A DNA stretch of 64,000 nt from Methylocystaceae bacterium (GCA_009773555.1 WSXZ01000010.1:4370-68369), one strand, 5' to 3'; positions 24,165 to 34,423 are shown, counted from the first letter of the stretch. The notes: a model not told the origin generated them from the letters alone. Program-made: numbers and translations.

Positions 24165-24557
24165 CTATGACGGCGCCGATTCGTCTTCGCTTGGCGCCGC
24201 CGTTTCCAGGCTTCGGCCCTGCCACGGCCAGCGGCCTTCGAGCTCCGCCTCCATCGTAAAGCTCATCCCCGTGCGGATCATCACGATCAGGCCGAGCACG
24301 AAGACGTTTTCGAGGCTTGGATGTTCGACGGAGACCGTCCGGATGATGTCGCCGCCGACGAGAAACTCCAACCCGAGCAGGATCGAGCGGCCGACATTCT
24401 TTCGGTAGCCGCGATAGGTGAGGGGATTTTTCCGCCAGGGCGTCAGAAAAGCGAGCGTCGACAGGACCGCGCCAATGACGATGATCAGGACGCCGACGAC
24501 GTCGAGCGCCAGACCGGCGAAGTTGATGATCTCGTGGATGCTCGCGAGATAGGGCAC
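24165..24557 (-). CDS. DUF1622 family membrane protein
   Basis: This 130-residue protein has three hydrophobic segments: INFAGLALDVVGVLIIVIGA, the helix in GRSILLGLEFLVGGDIIRTV, and ENVFVLGLIVMIRTGMSF. The glycine-rich LGLEFLVGGDIIRT box is diagnostic for DUF1622. The function is unknown. The gene starts 13 bp after the gltX stop on the same strand and may be co-transcribed with gltX. The C-terminal extension is acidic. Confidence 0.85.
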   Translation of the reverse strand: MPYLASIHEIINFAGLALDVVGVLIIVIGAVLSTLAFLTPWRKNPLTYRGYRKNVGRSILLGLEFLVGGDIIRTVSVEHPSLENVFVLGLIVMIRTGMSFTMEAELEGRWPWQGRSLETAAPSEDESAPS

Positions 24558-24570
24558 TAGCGCATCGCTT

Positions 24571-25923
24571 TCATGCGCCGGCGCCCACGAGCCGCGACAA
24601 CGCCTTGGCGTGGCCGATGAGCGGCAGCAGCGCGGCGAGCTCCGGCCCGCTCTCGGCGCCGGTCAGCGCCAGCCGCAGCGGATGAAAGAGCGCCTTGCCC
24701 TTCCTGCCGGTCGCCGTCTTGATGTCGCTCGTCCAGGCCGCCCATGTGGTCTCGTCCCAAGGCTCCGACGGTAAAAGCTTTGCCGCGTCTTCCAGGAATG
24801 ATTCGTCCTCGCGGACCGGCTCGATTTCCGCGTCCACGACGCGCCACCATGTCAGAATATCGTCGAAACGCGCAAGATTGCCGCGCGCCGCGCGCCATAG
24901 AGGCTCCGCCTTGCGGCCGACGATCGTCAACGCTTCGAGCCGCTCGCGCACGTCATCATATTCGTAAAGCGCGAGCGTCCGATGCGTCAGGGTTTCAAGA
25001 TCGGCGGGGTCGAAACGCGCCGGATTGCGCGAGACATGCGACAGGTTGAAGCTCTGCGCGAGTTCGCCGAGCGAGCGCACCGCGTGGACATTGTCGGAGG
25101 AGCCGGTCAGCGTCGCCAGCGCGGCGACGGCGAGGGGCTCGTAGCCGTCTTCGCGCAGCGAGGCGATGGAGAGCGATCCGGTTCGCTTCGACAGAGCTTC
25201 GCCGCCCGCGCCGATGAGAAGATTGTGATGCGCGAAAATCGGCGTCGGCGCATGCGGCGCGAGCGCTCGCATGAGCTGCAACTGCACGGCCGTATTGGTG
25301 ACGTGGTCTTCGCCGCGAATAACATGGGTGATCCCCATGTCGATGTCGTCGACGACCGAGGGCAGCGTGTAAAGAAAACTGCCGTCCTCGCGGATCAGCA
25401 CCGGGTCCGACAGGGCCGAACAGTCGATATGCGCCGGACCACGCACGAGATCATTCCATTCGGCGACGCCCGGCTCGAGCATGAATCGCCAATGCGGCTG
25501 TCGGCCCTCGGCTTCGAGCCCGGCGCGATCAGACGCGGAGAGGCGCAGCGCCGCGCGATCGTAAACTGGCGGCAGCCCGCGCGCCTGCTGCATCTTGCGG
25601 CGCTTATCCAACTCTTCCTGGGTTTCATAGCAAGGGTAGAGGCGGCCGGATCGCCGCAGGCGATCAGCGGCGTCCTCATAGAGCGCGCCGCGCTCCGACT
25701 GGCGGAAAACCTCATCCGGAACGACGCCCAGCCAGGCGAGATCAATCTCGATTCCACGCGCGAATTCCTCGCTGGATCTAGCAAAATCAGTGTCATCGAA
25801 CCGTAGCGCGAATCGTCCAAGGTTGGCGGCGGCGAACAGAAAATTGAATAGCGCGACGCGCGCGTTGCCGATGTGAATGCGGCCGGTCGGCGAAGGCGCG
25901 AAACGAACGATCGGAGAGGTCAT
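24571..25923 (-). CDS. gltX: Glutamate-tRNA ligase
   Basis: The enzyme charges tRNA with glutamate in translation. The 450-residue protein has the class I signature [12 protein letters not shown] (residues 9-20), the second signature EALSKRTGS (242-250) and a C-terminal anticodon-binding helical region. It is the shorter of the two forms common in Alphaproteobacteria, which often carry two gltX genes with different tRNA preferences. [11 protein letters not shown] follows the ATG directly, which fixes the start. A second copy cannot be assessed here. Confidence 0.95.
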   Translation of the reverse strand: MTSPIVRFAPSPTGRIHIGNARVALFNFLFAAANLGRFALRFDDTDFARSSEEFARGIEIDLAWLGVVPDEVFRQSERGALYEDAADRLRRSGRLYPCYETQEELDKRRKMQQARGLPPVYDRAALRLSASDRAGLEAEGRQPHWRFMLEPGVAEWNDLVRGPAHIDCSALSDPVLIREDGSFLYTLPSVVDDIDMGITHVIRGEDHVTNTAVQLQLMRALAPHAPTPIFAHHNLLIGAGGEALSKRTGSLSIASLREDGYEPLAVAALATLTGSSDNVHAVRSLGELAQSFNLSHVSRNPARFDPADLETLTHRTLALYEYDDVRERLEALTIVGRKAEPLWRAARGNLARFDDILTWWRVVDAEIEPVREDESFLEDAAKLLPSEPWDETTWAAWTSDIKTATGRKGKALFHPLRLALTGAESGPELAALLPLIGHAKALSRLVGAGA

Positions 25924-26167
25924 GAGGAAGCTTCGTCAGGAGTTTCAACAGGGAATTCGGCAGCAGAGCTTTCAGCAGGAATTTTCAACAGCCGCGCGTC
26001 GGGAGAAGATTCTCGCGCCACCCTCCTTTTGCCAAGACCCCGCGTCTTTGTCAGGCGGTATTTCGAAATGGCCGCGCCCCGGCGTCTCGCGCCGGAAGCC
26101 GAGCCACTCCGCTGGCGTTCGGCGTTGCGATTCTCTGCGTTACGACTCTTAAGAAAAAGCGCCGTTC

Positions 26168-27310
26168 ATGATCCTGGCCTATATCTGCGCCGGCTGGTGC
26201 GCCGTCATTCTCATCCTCAATTTCACAAGCGTGGCCCTGATGTCCCGAAAATGTCGGGCGCGGGCGCGGTCTCTGCCTCCCCCGGACAATGCGCCGCCGG
26301 TGAGCATCGTGCGGCCCTTGCGCGGGCTGGAGCCCTTCAGCGAGGAGACGCTCGGCGCGACCTTCAACCTCGACTATCCCGACTATGAGATCGTCTTCTG
26401 CGTGCAGTCGCCGAGCGATCCGGTCATTCCGCTGGTCGAGCGGCTGATCGCGGCGCATCCACAGCGCGAGGCGCGGCTGCTCGTCGGCGACGATTATGTC
26501 AGCGCCAATCCCAAGCTCAACAACTGCGTCAAGGGGTGGGACGCGGCGCGGCATCATCATGTGATCCTCGCCGACTCCAACGCGCTGCCGCCGCGCGACT
26601 ATATCCAGACGATGCTCGCCGCGTTCGGCGACAATACGGCGATGAGCGTCTCGATGCCGATCGGCTCGCGGCCGAAAGGCTTCTGGGCGATGGTCGAATG
26701 CGCGATCCTCAATACATTCCAGGCGCGCTGGCAATATGGCGCCGAGGCGATCGGAGCCGCCTTCGCTCAGGGCAAGAACATGATGTGGCGGCGGGACGTG
26801 CTCGACAGAGCTGGCGGCATTCGTGCGCTGGCGAGCGAAATCGCCGAGGACGCCGCCTCGACCAAAGTCATCCGCGCTCAAGGCATGGATGTGCGCCTCG
26901 TCGACATGCCTTTCGAACAGCCGCTTGGCCAACGCACCGCCCGCGAAGTCTATTCACGGCATGTGCGCTGGGCGCGGCTGCGGCGCGCGACCTTCCCCGC
27001 GCATTACGCCCCCGAATTCATGAACGGCAGTTTCGCGGCGATCGTGCTCGGCGCCTACGCCGCCGTTCAGCTCGACGGCGGGATCTCCACAGTGGCGCTG
27101 GTCACGACGCTGATCGTCTTTTCGCTGCACGGCGGCGAGATCTGGCTGGCGCGCGTCTGCGGCTTCCCGCTCGACTGGCGCACGCCCTTCGCGCTCATCG
27201 TGCGCGACCTGATGCTGCCGGTGATGTTCATCGACGCGCTGCTCTACGACGATTTCGTCTGGCACGGCGCCGAGATGACGGTGCGCGAGGCGGAAGAAAC
27301 GACGGGCTAG
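26168..27310 (+). CDS. GT21-type glycosyltransferase (ceramide glucosyltransferase-like)
   Basis: The enzyme probably transfers a sugar to a lipid acceptor at the inner membrane. The 380-residue protein has an N-terminal helix (2-22) and a GT2-fold domain with PPVSIVRPLRGLEPFSEETL. It carries the D1 box VGDDYVSANPKLNNC, the D2 box ILADSNALPP, a D3-type acid in EIAEDAASTKVI and the (Q/R)xxRW box as RHVRW. C-terminal membrane segments follow (about 285-310 and 335-360). These four motifs define the ceramide glucosyltransferase family. The acceptor in this organism could be a sphingolipid, diacylglycerol or a hopanoid precursor. Confidence 0.82.
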   Translation: MILAYICAGWCAVILILNFTSVALMSRKCRARARSLPPPDNAPPVSIVRPLRGLEPFSEETLGATFNLDYPDYEIVFCVQSPSDPVIPLVERLIAAHPQREARLLVGDDYVSANPKLNNCVKGWDAARHHHVILADSNALPPRDYIQTMLAAFGDNTAMSVSMPIGSRPKGFWAMVECAILNTFQARWQYGAEAIGAAFAQGKNMMWRRDVLDRAGGIRALASEIAEDAASTKVIRAQGMDVRLVDMPFEQPLGQRTAREVYSRHVRWARLRRATFPAHYAPEFMNGSFAAIVLGAYAAVQLDGGISTVALVTTLIVFSLHGGEIWLARVCGFPLDWRTPFALIVRDLMLPVMFIDALLYDDFVWHGAEMTVREAEETTG

Positions 27311-27316
27311 CGCTTA

Positions 27317-27407
27317 TCGATCACATGGAATCATGTGGATCGCTTAAAATAAAATTTGGGAGCAGGTTCTCGCCGAAAAGTCTGACAACTTTTTCGGAAC
27401 CTGCTCC
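27317..27407. repeat. Intergenic palindromic repeat (two nested hairpins)
   Basis: The first hairpin is built on CACATG-GAAT-CATGTG (about 27323-27338). The second is a long imperfect palindrome: GGAGCAGGTTC (27359-27369) pairs with GAACCTGCTCC (27397-27407), and the inner arms are CCGAAAAGT and ACTTTTTCG. It lies between two convergent genes and can act as terminator for both. The design resembles dispersed intergenic palindromes of Rhizobiales genomes. Confidence 0.75.
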
Positions 27408-27416
27408 AGGCGCGCC

Positions 27417-28796
27417 TCACTCCGCCGCGTGCTGCTCCTGGACGCCGCGGGCGACGCGCTCCGCCTTCAACAGCTCGGCCACCAAGAACGCGACTTCGAT
27501 CGCCTGTTCGGCGTTGAGGCGCGGATCGCAATAGGTGTGATAGCGGTCGCGCAGATCGCTTTCGGAAATCGCCCGCGCGCCGCCCATGCATTCGGTGACG
27601 TCCTTGCCGGTCATCTCGAGATGGATGCCGCCGGCGTAGGATCCCTCCGCCTGATGAACGGCGAAGAAGTTGCGGATTTCCGACATGATCCGATCGAACG
27701 GCCGCGTCTTGTAGCCTCCGGCGCTGACCGTGTTGCCATGCATCGGATCGCAGGACCAGACGATCTTGCGGCCTTCGCGCGTCACCGCCCGCACCAGCGC
27801 CGGCAGCGCGTCCTCGATCTTGTCCGCCCCAAAACGGCAGATCAACGTCAGTCTGCCGGGCTCGTTCTCGGGATCGAGCGCGTCGATGAGGCGCAGCAGC
27901 GCGTCAGGCTTCAAGCTCGGACCGCATTTCAGTCCAAGCGGGTTTTTGACGCCGCGGACGAATTCGATATGGGCGCCGTCTTCCTGACGGGTGCGGTCGC
28001 CGACCCACAGCATATGGCCGGAGGTCGCGTAATAGTCGCCCGTCGTGGAGTCGATGCGGGTCAGCGCCTGTTCGTAGCAGAGCAGCAGCGCCTCATGCGA
28101 CGTGTAGAAGTCGGTGCCGCGCAATTCCGGATGATGCTCCGGATCGAGACCGATCGCGCGCATGAAGCTTAAGGTCTCGGTGATCTGATCGGCGAGCTTC
28201 TGGTAGCGCTCGGACTGCGGGCTGCTTTTGACGAAGCCCAGCATCCAGCGGTGGACGTTTTCGAGATTGGCGAAGCCGCCCGCCGCAAAGGCGCGAATGA
28301 GGTTCAACGTCGCCGCGGATTGCCGATAGGCGAGCAGCTGGCGCTGCGGATCGGGTTCGCGCGCCTGCGGGTTGAACGCGAGGTCGTTGATGATGTCGCC
28401 GCGATAGCTCGGCAGCTCAAGGTCGCCCTGCTTTTCGAGCGGCGAGGAGCGCGGCTTGGCGAACTGGCCGGCGATGCGCCCGACCTTCACCACCGGCGAC
28501 GCGGCGGCGTAGGTCAGCACGACGGCCATCTGCAGGAAAACACGGAAAAAGTCGCGGATATTGTCCGCCGAATGTTCCGAGAAACTCTCGGCGCAGTCCC
28601 CGCCCTGCAGCAGGAACGCCTTGCCGGCGGCGACTTCGGCCAAGTGGCGCTTCAGGTTGCGCGCTTCTCCGGCGAAAACCAGCGGCGGAAAGCCGCTGAG
28701 CTGGCGCTCGACGTCGGCGAGCGCCGTCTGGTCCCGATAGACCGGCGTCTGCTCGATCGGTAGATTTCTCCAGCTGCCCGGCGACCAACGTTCCAC
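27417..28796 (-). CDS. aroG: Class II 3-deoxy-7-phosphoheptulonate (DAHP) synthase
   Basis: The enzyme condenses PEP and erythrose 4-phosphate in the first step of the shikimate pathway. The 459-residue length and the motifs [12 protein letters not shown] (about 60-71), [27 protein letters not shown] and [14 protein letters not shown], then [20 protein letters not shown], are those of the class II (plant-like) family with metal ligands Cys67, His, Glu and Asp. The enzyme competes for PEP with the serine-cycle carboxylase. The gene stands alone and ends at a palindromic repeat. Confidence 0.95.
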   Translation of the reverse strand: MERWSPGSWRNLPIEQTPVYRDQTALADVERQLSGFPPLVFAGEARNLKRHLAEVAAGKAFLLQGGDCAESFSEHSADNIRDFFRVFLQMAVVLTYAAASPVVKVGRIAGQFAKPRSSPLEKQGDLELPSYRGDIINDLAFNPQAREPDPQRQLLAYRQSAATLNLIRAFAAGGFANLENVHRWMLGFVKSSPQSERYQKLADQITETLSFMRAIGLDPEHHPELRGTDFYTSHEALLLCYEQALTRIDSTTGDYYATSGHMLWVGDRTRQEDGAHIEFVRGVKNPLGLKCGPSLKPDALLRLIDALDPENEPGRLTLICRFGADKIEDALPALVRAVTREGRKIVWSCDPMHGNTVSAGGYKTRPFDRIMSEIRNFFAVHQAEGSYAGGIHLEMTGKDVTECMGGARAISESDLRDRYHTYCDPRLNAEQAIEVAFLVAELLKAERVARGVQEQHAAE

Positions 28797-28987
28797 TTCG
28801 CAAAACTCCGCAAAATCAGGCCCGATAGGCGCTGGGGTCGTTCTCGCAGCGACGCCAGCGGCGCTTATAGTGGATTATCGCCCTTAATGCGACCCTGCGC
28901 TTGGCCGCGCGATTTGGCGAAGCCGGGGGAGACCCGCTATAACGCCGGGGCGCGAGCGCGGCCGAGAGCGAGGGGCGAACCGGGGCG

Positions 28988-30247
28988 ATGCCGTTCATTC
29001 TATCGCAATTCATCGAGGCGTCCCGCTGGCTCGGCGCGCTTGTCGTGCTGGCGGTCCACACGAACAACATGTTCACCAACCAGGCGGACATCATGAGCGC
29101 GCCGCACGGGCCGCTCGCCTATGTCTGGTGGTTCTACTCGGCCTTCGAGCTGGGGCATCAAGCGGTGCTCGCCTTCTTCGTGATGTCGGGCTATCTCGTC
29201 GGCGGCGCGGTGCTGGCGCATATGCGCAAGAATCAGGGCTTCCTGCGCGAATATTTCATTCATCGCGTGTCGCGAATCTATCTCGTCGTGGGGCCCGCCG
29301 TCGCGCTCACGCTCGTTCTCGATTCGCTCGGCAGGTGGCTGTTCGCCAGCAGCGGCGTCTACGAATGGCCGCTGTTCAAGGGCCATTTCTCCCCGGTTCT
29401 GTTTCTTGCAAGTTTTCTCAATCTGCAAGGCATCGCTTTCGACTATTTCGGCACCAACGGGCCGCTCTGGTCGCTCGCCTGCGAATTCTGGTACTACGTG
29501 ACATTTCCGCTGTTGCTGCTGCCCTTCGCGCGCAATTACCCGCTGGCGCTGCGCTTTTTGGGTTTTGCGCTCGGCGCGGCGCTCTTCCTGGCGCTCTCGA
29601 CGCCGCCGAGCTGGTTCAAATTCGGCTATATTCTTTGGGCGGGCGGCGCCTTCGCCACGCTGATCGGCCGGCCGATCATCCGCTCGCGCTGGCAGGCGCT
29701 CATCCTCTACGCCGCCGTCGTCGCGGTCATCCGGCTGGTCGTGCGCGGACATCTTCTCGAGGCCCATCCTTGGCTCGCCGATGCTGGCGATCTTCTCGCG
29801 TCGGGCTTGTTCGTCAATGTCCTGCTCGCCTTCCGCTATGGCCCGCCCGAAGGCTTTTCATTGCTACGCCCGAAATTCCACAAGACGCTCGCCGATTTTT
29901 CCTTCTCGCTCTACAGCATCCATATGCCGATCCTGATCTTCGCGCGGGCGGCGGTCGGCAGCACATTGGGAAATGACTGGGCGACGCAGCTCGCCACCCC
30001 GCAAAATTATGCCGTGGCCTTCTCGGTGATGGGGGTCGCCATCGTCGCCGGCTATTTCTTCTCCCGGGTCACCGAGGCGAAGACGGGCGCGGCGCGGCGC
30101 AAGCTTCGCGCAGCCTGTTGCGGCGCAGCCGCCGCGCCAGCGGATCGAAGCCTAAGCATTTTCCGCCGAAGTGGGTTCGGCGTAGGAATGCGTCAATTCT
30201 GGAAACTAGAACGCAGTCATGAATCGATGAATCACGATCCGCGCTAA
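28988..30247 (+). CDS. Acyltransferase family 3 membrane protein
   Basis: This 419-residue protein has about ten membrane segments. It carries the family 3 features SRWLGALVVLAVHTNNM (with a histidine where the catalytic one is expected), ELGHQAVLAFFVMSGYLVGG and REYFIHRVSRIYLVVGPAVA. Such enzymes acylate surface sugars or lipids. The last 50 residues (from about GAARRKLRAACC) are not membrane-like and read into a GC-rich, repeat-like stretch with FRRSGFGVGM. The natural stop may have been lost. The gene is convergent with gor and their stops overlap. Confidence 0.82.
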   Translation: MPFILSQFIEASRWLGALVVLAVHTNNMFTNQADIMSAPHGPLAYVWWFYSAFELGHQAVLAFFVMSGYLVGGAVLAHMRKNQGFLREYFIHRVSRIYLVVGPAVALTLVLDSLGRWLFASSGVYEWPLFKGHFSPVLFLASFLNLQGIAFDYFGTNGPLWSLACEFWYYVTFPLLLLPFARNYPLALRFLGFALGAALFLALSTPPSWFKFGYILWAGGAFATLIGRPIIRSRWQALILYAAVVAVIRLVVRGHLLEAHPWLADAGDLLASGLFVNVLLAFRYGPPEGFSLLRPKFHKTLADFSFSLYSIHMPILIFARAAVGSTLGNDWATQLATPQNYAVAFSVMGVAIVAGYFFSRVTEAKTGAARRKLRAACCGAAAAPADRSLSIFRRSGFGVGMRQFWKLERSHESMNHDPR

Positions 30248-31617
30248 GCTTGCGGCCTGAGCAGCCGTGACGGCGCGCGCATTGTCACGAGTTCTTCCGC
30301 CATCGTCGGATGCACGGCCATCGTCGCGTCGAAATCGCTCTTCGTCGCGCCCATCCGCAAGGCGACGGCGATGAGCTGCGCCATCTCCCCCGCCTCGGGA
30401 CCCAAAATATGCGCGCCAAGCACGCGTCCATTTGAGCCGTCGATGATCAGCTTCATATAAACGCGTTCGCCGCGTCCCGAGAGCGTCGCGCGCATGGGGC
30501 GAAACTGCGTCTCATAAATATCGATCGCGCCATGCTGCGCGAGCGCCTCGGCCTCGGTCAGGCCCACCGTTCCGATTTCGGGCGTGGTGAAGACGGCGCT
30601 TGGCGTGCATGCGTAATCGACCGTCGTCGGCGTCGCGCCGAAGACGCTGTCGGCGAAGGCTTGCCCCTCGCGAATGGCGACAGGCGTCAGATTGATCCGA
30701 TCAGTGACGTCGCCGACGGCGTAGATGGATTCAAGGTTCGTGCGTGAATTCTCATCGACCGCGACCGCGCCATTTTCGCGTAAGTCCACGCCTGCGGCCT
30801 CAAGCCCCATATCTTGCGTCATCGGCCTGCGCCCGGTCGCGATGAGCAGGCAGTCGACCTCAAGCGGCGCGCCGTCGCTCATCTCGACCGCCAGAACGTC
30901 AGCGTTTTTTGTGATGCGCGTCGGCAGGACGCCCGCCCGATGTTCGACGCCAGCCATCTTGAGCGCTTCGCAGAGGCGCGAACGCAGATCGTCGTCGAAG
31001 CCGCGCAGCGGCAGATCGGCGCGATAGGCGAGATGCACCTTAGCGCCAAGCCGCGAGAAGATGCTTGCGAATTCGACGGCGATATATCCCGCTCCAACGA
31101 TCAGCAGCCTTTGCGGGAATTTCGGCAGATCGAAAATCTCGTTCGAAGATATACCGAATTCGATGCCCGGAATGTGGGGGGCGAGCACCGGCGCGCCGCC
31201 GGTGGCGATGAGAATGTAGCGGGCGCGGGCGGAGCGGCCGTTGGAGAAACGCACGCCGTTTGGATCGGTGAGCGTCGCGCGCGCGCGGATGAGCTCGACG
31301 CCGGAACTCGCGAGCGTTTCAGCGTAAAGTCCTGAAAGGCGCGTAATCTCCTTTTCCTTTGCGGCGACGAGAGTCGGCCAGTCAAAAGACACATCGCCGA
31401 CGCGCCAGCCGAAACCGGCGGCGTCCTTGAAATCATCGTGGAAACGGCTCGCGAGCACGTAAAGCTTTTTGGGAACGCAGCCGCGAATGACGCAGGTGCC
31501 GCCGACGCGAAATTCCTCGGCGATCGCGACTTTCGCGCCATGGCTTGCGGCGACGCGCGCCGCACGGACGCCGCCGGATCCGGCGCCGACGACGATAAGG
31601 TCATAGTCGACAGTCAT
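30244..31617 (-). CDS. gor: Glutathione-disulfide reductase
   Basis: The enzyme keeps glutathione reduced with NADPH. The 457-residue flavoprotein has the FAD loop [20 protein letters not shown], the redox disulfide [13 protein letters not shown] (Cys42, Cys47) and the NADPH loop [20 protein letters not shown] followed by arginine-containing [31 protein letters not shown] and the C-terminal catalytic motif [12 protein letters not shown] with His are also present. Its ATG overlaps the rpiA stop (ATGA), so rpiA and gor form an operon linking NADPH-related sugar metabolism and thiol redox. Glutathione is also the cofactor in one route of formaldehyde oxidation. Confidence 0.95.
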   Translation of the reverse strand: MTVDYDLIVVGAGSGGVRAARVAASHGAKVAIAEEFRVGGTCVIRGCVPKKLYVLASRFHDDFKDAAGFGWRVGDVSFDWPTLVAAKEKEITRLSGLYAETLASSGVELIRARATLTDPNGVRFSNGRSARARYILIATGGAPVLAPHIPGIEFGISSNEIFDLPKFPQRLLIVGAGYIAVEFASIFSRLGAKVHLAYRADLPLRGFDDDLRSRLCEALKMAGVEHRAGVLPTRITKNADVLAVEMSDGAPLEVDCLLIATGRRPMTQDMGLEAAGVDLRENGAVAVDENSRTNLESIYAVGDVTDRINLTPVAIREGQAFADSVFGATPTTVDYACTPSAVFTTPEIGTVGLTEAEALAQHGAIDIYETQFRPMRATLSGRGERVYMKLIIDGSNGRVLGAHILGPEAGEMAQLIAVALRMGATKSDFDATMAVHPTMAEELVTMRAPSRLLRPQA

Positions 31618-32369
31618 AAGGGGTCGCCCGATATGTTTCCCAGGATGCGCACGCCTTCGGCGCCGGCGATGAAGATCGCCGTTGCGAGTCCGATGAACAG
31701 TCCGTGATCCACGACTCCGGGAATCGCCGAAAGCCGCGCAGCGAGGACGTCAGCATCGTCGATGGCGCCGAATGCGCAGTCAACGATGTAATGGCCGCCG
31801 TCGGTGATGAAGCGCTCGCCAGGCTCCGCTTCGCGCATCGTCAGCGGGCCGATGAGTCCCAGACCGCGCGCGACCCGTTCGATATGCAGCATAGTGGAGC
31901 GCGCGCCGAACCGATCGATTTCGACCGGCAGGGGGAAGGCGCCGAGCGTTCGCACCTCCTTGGTCGCGTCGGCGATGACGAACATGCGCGTCGAGGCGGC
32001 GGCGACGATCTTCTCGCGCAGCAGCGCGCCGCCGCCGCCTTTGATCAGGCGAAGCGCCGCGTCGAATTCGTCAGCGCCGTCGACAGTGAGATCGAGTTGC
32101 GGGGTCTCGTCGAGGGTGGAGAGCGGTATCCCGAGACTTTCGGCCTGCGCGCGGGTGCGCTCGGAGGTCGGCACGCAAACGACCTCCAGCCCCTCCCTGA
32201 CGCGGGCGCCAAGAAGATCGACGAAATGCGCCGCCGTCGATCCCGTGCCGAGCCCCAACCGCATGCCATGCGTGACGGACTCGAGCGCCGCTTGCGCGGC
32301 GGCGCGCTTCATGGCCTCGGCGGAAAAAGCGCTCATACGGACATTCGCTTCGCTTCGTCGCTCGCTCAT
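31614..32369 (-). CDS. rpiA: Ribose-5-phosphate isomerase A
   Basis: The enzyme interconverts ribose 5-phosphate and ribulose 5-phosphate. The 251-residue protein has the motifs [39 protein letters not shown] with the catalytic aspartates, and [16 protein letters not shown] (the base Glu is in LLREK). An ATGA overlap with the upstream gene supports the longer start [15 protein letters not shown], though [11 protein letters not shown] would be the more usual N-terminus. It is coupled to gor by a second ATGA overlap. Confidence 0.95.
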   Translation of the reverse strand: MSERRSEANVRMSAFSAEAMKRAAAQAALESVTHGMRLGLGTGSTAAHFVDLLGARVREGLEVVCVPTSERTRAQAESLGIPLSTLDETPQLDLTVDGADEFDAALRLIKGGGGALLREKIVAAASTRMFVIADATKEVRTLGAFPLPVEIDRFGARSTMLHIERVARGLGLIGPLTMREAEPGERFITDGGHYIVDCAFGAIDDADVLAARLSAIPGVVDHGLFIGLATAIFIAGAEGVRILGNISGDPL

Positions 32370-32764
32370 TTGGCCGGCGGCGTGCAGACCACCGACGTTT
32401 CGTTCAGCACGAAGCAGATCGACATTATGCCGGAACGCAGATCGACGCGGAATACGCCGCCTTCGCCGGTATGACGCGATGCGATCAGCGCATATTCGCT
32501 AAAAACGCCGGCGCGCGCGCCTTCGCCAGGCGGATAACACAGCGTCACGCCGATCGCGGCGCCTTCCTTCAAGCCGTATTGGCAGGCGCCGACCTCGCCA
32601 TTGGAACGGTCCAGGCGAAACACGCGATTGAGATCCGTCTGCGGCGCCGCCAGAAATTCGTAATTTCCGGCCGCCGCCATCGACGCCCCGGAAAGGACGA
32701 AGACGAGCGCGCCGGCCGTCAAAGCTGCACGTCGACGCGTATGGAAATGGCGCGTTCCACGCAT
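32366..32764 (-). CDS. Secreted hypothetical protein upstream of rpiA
   Basis: The 132-residue precursor has a basic N-terminus and a signal peptide (about 10-32, [19 protein letters not shown]). The mature part has three cysteines and a repeat-like beta pattern ([20 protein letters not shown], then [20 protein letters not shown]). The two similar segments suggest a small beta fold made of two related halves. Its stop overlaps the rpiA start by four bases, so it is the first gene of the rpiA-gor operon. No family is recognised. Confidence 0.7.
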   Translation of the reverse strand: MRGTRHFHTRRRAALTAGALVFVLSGASMAAAGNYEFLAAPQTDLNRVFRLDRSNGEVGACQYGLKEGAAIGVTLCYPPGEGARAGVFSEYALIASRHTGEGGVFRVDLRSGIMSICFVLNETSVVCTPPAK

Positions 32765-32894
32765 ATTTGCGCTCCCTGTCGCGAATCGGTCGGCGCAGTC
32801 TACACGCAGAGCCCTCGCCTGCGGAGGCGGCAAAATTCGCCTATCTCATCAACGGAGCTTGATCCCGGGGGGCGGCGCGGCTACCCCCTTCGCT

Positions 32895-33599
32895 ATGACA
32901 GCCCGCTTCCCTGTTCTCGTTTTCGATCTCGACGGCACATTGGCCGACACCGCCTATGATCTCATCGGCACGCTCAATGTGCTGCTCATGCGCGAAGGAC
33001 TGACGCCGCTCGCGCTCGAGGCCGGACGGCCGCTTGTCGGCGCCGGCGCGCGGGCGCTGATCGAGCGCGGCTTCGCGCATCAGGGCGCGCCGCTCGATCC
33101 GGCGCGCGCCGAGGGGCTGGTGCGCGATTTCCTGGTGTATTACGAGGCGCACATCGCCGACGAAAGCCGGCTGTTCCCCGGCGCCCTCGCGGCGCTCGAT
33201 CGGTTCAAGGCGGCCGGCTTTCGCCTCGCCGTCTGCACCAATAAGACTGAAGAACTGGCGCGGCTGCTGTTGCAAAAACTCTCGGCGGCGGACCGCTTCG
33301 CGGCGATCTGCGGCCGCGGCAGCTTTCCGATGCACAAGCCCGATCCGCGCACGCTGTGGCTGACGGTCGAGGCGGCGGACGGCGACCCCAGGCGCGCGGT
33401 GATGGTCGGGGATTCCAAGACCGACATCGACACCGCCCGCGCCGCCGGAACGCCGTCGGTCGCGGTGGATTTCGGCTATACCGACACGCCGGTCGCGGCG
33501 CTTTCGCCCGACCGCGTGATATCGCATTTCGACGAGCTGTGGGACGCGGTGGCGTCGCTGGACGAGGCGCTGTTCCAGCGCGCGATTGAGGCGTCTTGA
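32895..33599 (+). CDS. gph: HAD hydrolase, phosphoglycolate phosphatase type
   Basis: The enzyme would dephosphorylate 2-phosphoglycolate. The 234-residue protein shows HAD motif I LVFDLDGTLADT (Asp11 nucleophile, Asp13), motif II LAVCTNKTEE, motif III lysine in MHKPDPRTL, and motif IV VMVGDSKTDIDTA. The cap insert between motifs I and II is the helical C1 type typical of Gph. The substrate is assumed from the family. An upstream in-frame start exists but would add 12 residues rich in glycine. It begins 130 bp from the divergent secreted-protein gene. Confidence 0.87.
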   Translation: MTARFPVLVFDLDGTLADTAYDLIGTLNVLLMREGLTPLALEAGRPLVGAGARALIERGFAHQGAPLDPARAEGLVRDFLVYYEAHIADESRLFPGALAALDRFKAAGFRLAVCTNKTEELARLLLQKLSAADRFAAICGRGSFPMHKPDPRTLWLTVEAADGDPRRAVMVGDSKTDIDTARAAGTPSVAVDFGYTDTPVAALSPDRVISHFDELWDAVASLDEALFQRAIEAS

Positions 33600-33662
33600 T
33601 CTTTTGAGCCCCGCTTCGCCGTCGAGGCCGGCGCCGCGCACGTTCCGGGAAAGGTTCGCAAT

Positions 33663-34214
33663 ATGGAGAAAATGCACTTCACGCGGATGGACCAGGGCAC
33701 CGACGAAGATTTTCAGATCCTCAAACAGGTCCACGAGCACACGCTCAAGGAATTGCCGGACCGGCTCTTTGGACTGCTTAGCGATCTAGGCAAGGACACA
33801 GCCTATAACATCACGCGCCGCGATCACTGTCTGCAATCGGCGACGCGCGCGCTGCGCGACGGCAAGGACGAAGAATATGTGGTCGTCGCGCTGCTGCATG
33901 ACGCGTGCGAAACGCTTGGACCTTTCAACCACGGCGAGGTGATCGCCGCGATCCTGAGGCCCTTCATCAGCCGCGACAATTACTGGATGCTGGCGCAGCA
34001 CGGCCTGTTTCAGACCTATTTCTACGCCGCGCACCTTGGCCTCGATCCCAACGCCCGCGACAAATTCAGGTCGGACCCGGCCTATGAGCAGACGATCGAG
34101 TTCTGCGCCAAATATGACGAAGTGTCGTTCGATCCCGCTTATAAAAACGAGCCGCTCGCGACCTTCGAGCCGATGGTCCGGCGCGTTCTCTCGAAGGATT
34201 GGACCCCGCCGTGA
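33663..34214 (+). CDS. HD-domain protein, PhnZ/phosphohydrolase-like
   Basis: This 183-residue protein has metal-binding HD-type motifs: a first histidine in RRDHCLQSATRALRDG, the HD pair in VVALLHDACETLG, then HGEVIAAILRPFISRDNYWM, AQHGLFQTYFYAAHLG and a late aspartate in FCAKYDEVSFDPAY. The layout resembles the HD oxygenases related to PhnZ and MIOX more than nucleotide phosphohydrolases, because several histidines follow the HD pair. A di-iron oxygenase activity is therefore possible but unproven. It follows gph by 63 bp on the same strand. Confidence 0.75.
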   Translation: MEKMHFTRMDQGTDEDFQILKQVHEHTLKELPDRLFGLLSDLGKDTAYNITRRDHCLQSATRALRDGKDEEYVVVALLHDACETLGPFNHGEVIAAILRPFISRDNYWMLAQHGLFQTYFYAAHLGLDPNARDKFRSDPAYEQTIEFCAKYDEVSFDPAYKNEPLATFEPMVRRVLSKDWTPP

Positions 34215-34348
34215 GCGGCCGGCGGCGCGTGGCCCAGGCTTGAGCCTCGGCGGAGGCAGGGCGATCATCGACGCGGAAGGGCGATCTGCGATCTTGACGG
34301 AGGGCGCCGGGCTCTCATACAGGATGAGGATCGATCGCCGATGGCGAC

Positions 34349-34423
34349 GGGCGGCTAGCTCAGCGGGAGAGCACTCCCTTCACACGGGAGGGGTCACAGG
34401 TTCAATCCCTGTGCCGCCCACCA
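34349..34423 (+). tRNA. tRNA-Val(CAC)
   Basis: The acceptor stem GGGCGGC/GCCGCCC, D arm TAGCTCAGCGGGAGAGCA, anticodon stem CTCCC/GGGAG enclosing TTCACAC (anticodon CAC at 34381-34383), T arm CACAGGTTCAATCCCTGTG and an encoded CCA are all visible. No integration signature is seen at its 3' end. Confidence 0.97.

Noticed and set aside
24571-25923. gltX considered as glutamyl-Q tRNA(Asp) synthetase
   Set aside because: At 450 residues it retains the C-terminal anticodon-binding region that GluQ lacks.
26536-27534. A 332-codon plus-strand frame inside the glycosyltransferase gene
   Set aside because: Arginine/alanine-rich shadow frame of the true gene, which has all catalytic motifs.
34349-34423. 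tRNA-Val as a second island attachment site
   Set aside because: Flanking genes are ordinary core genes and no direct repeat of the tRNA end or integrase was seen.
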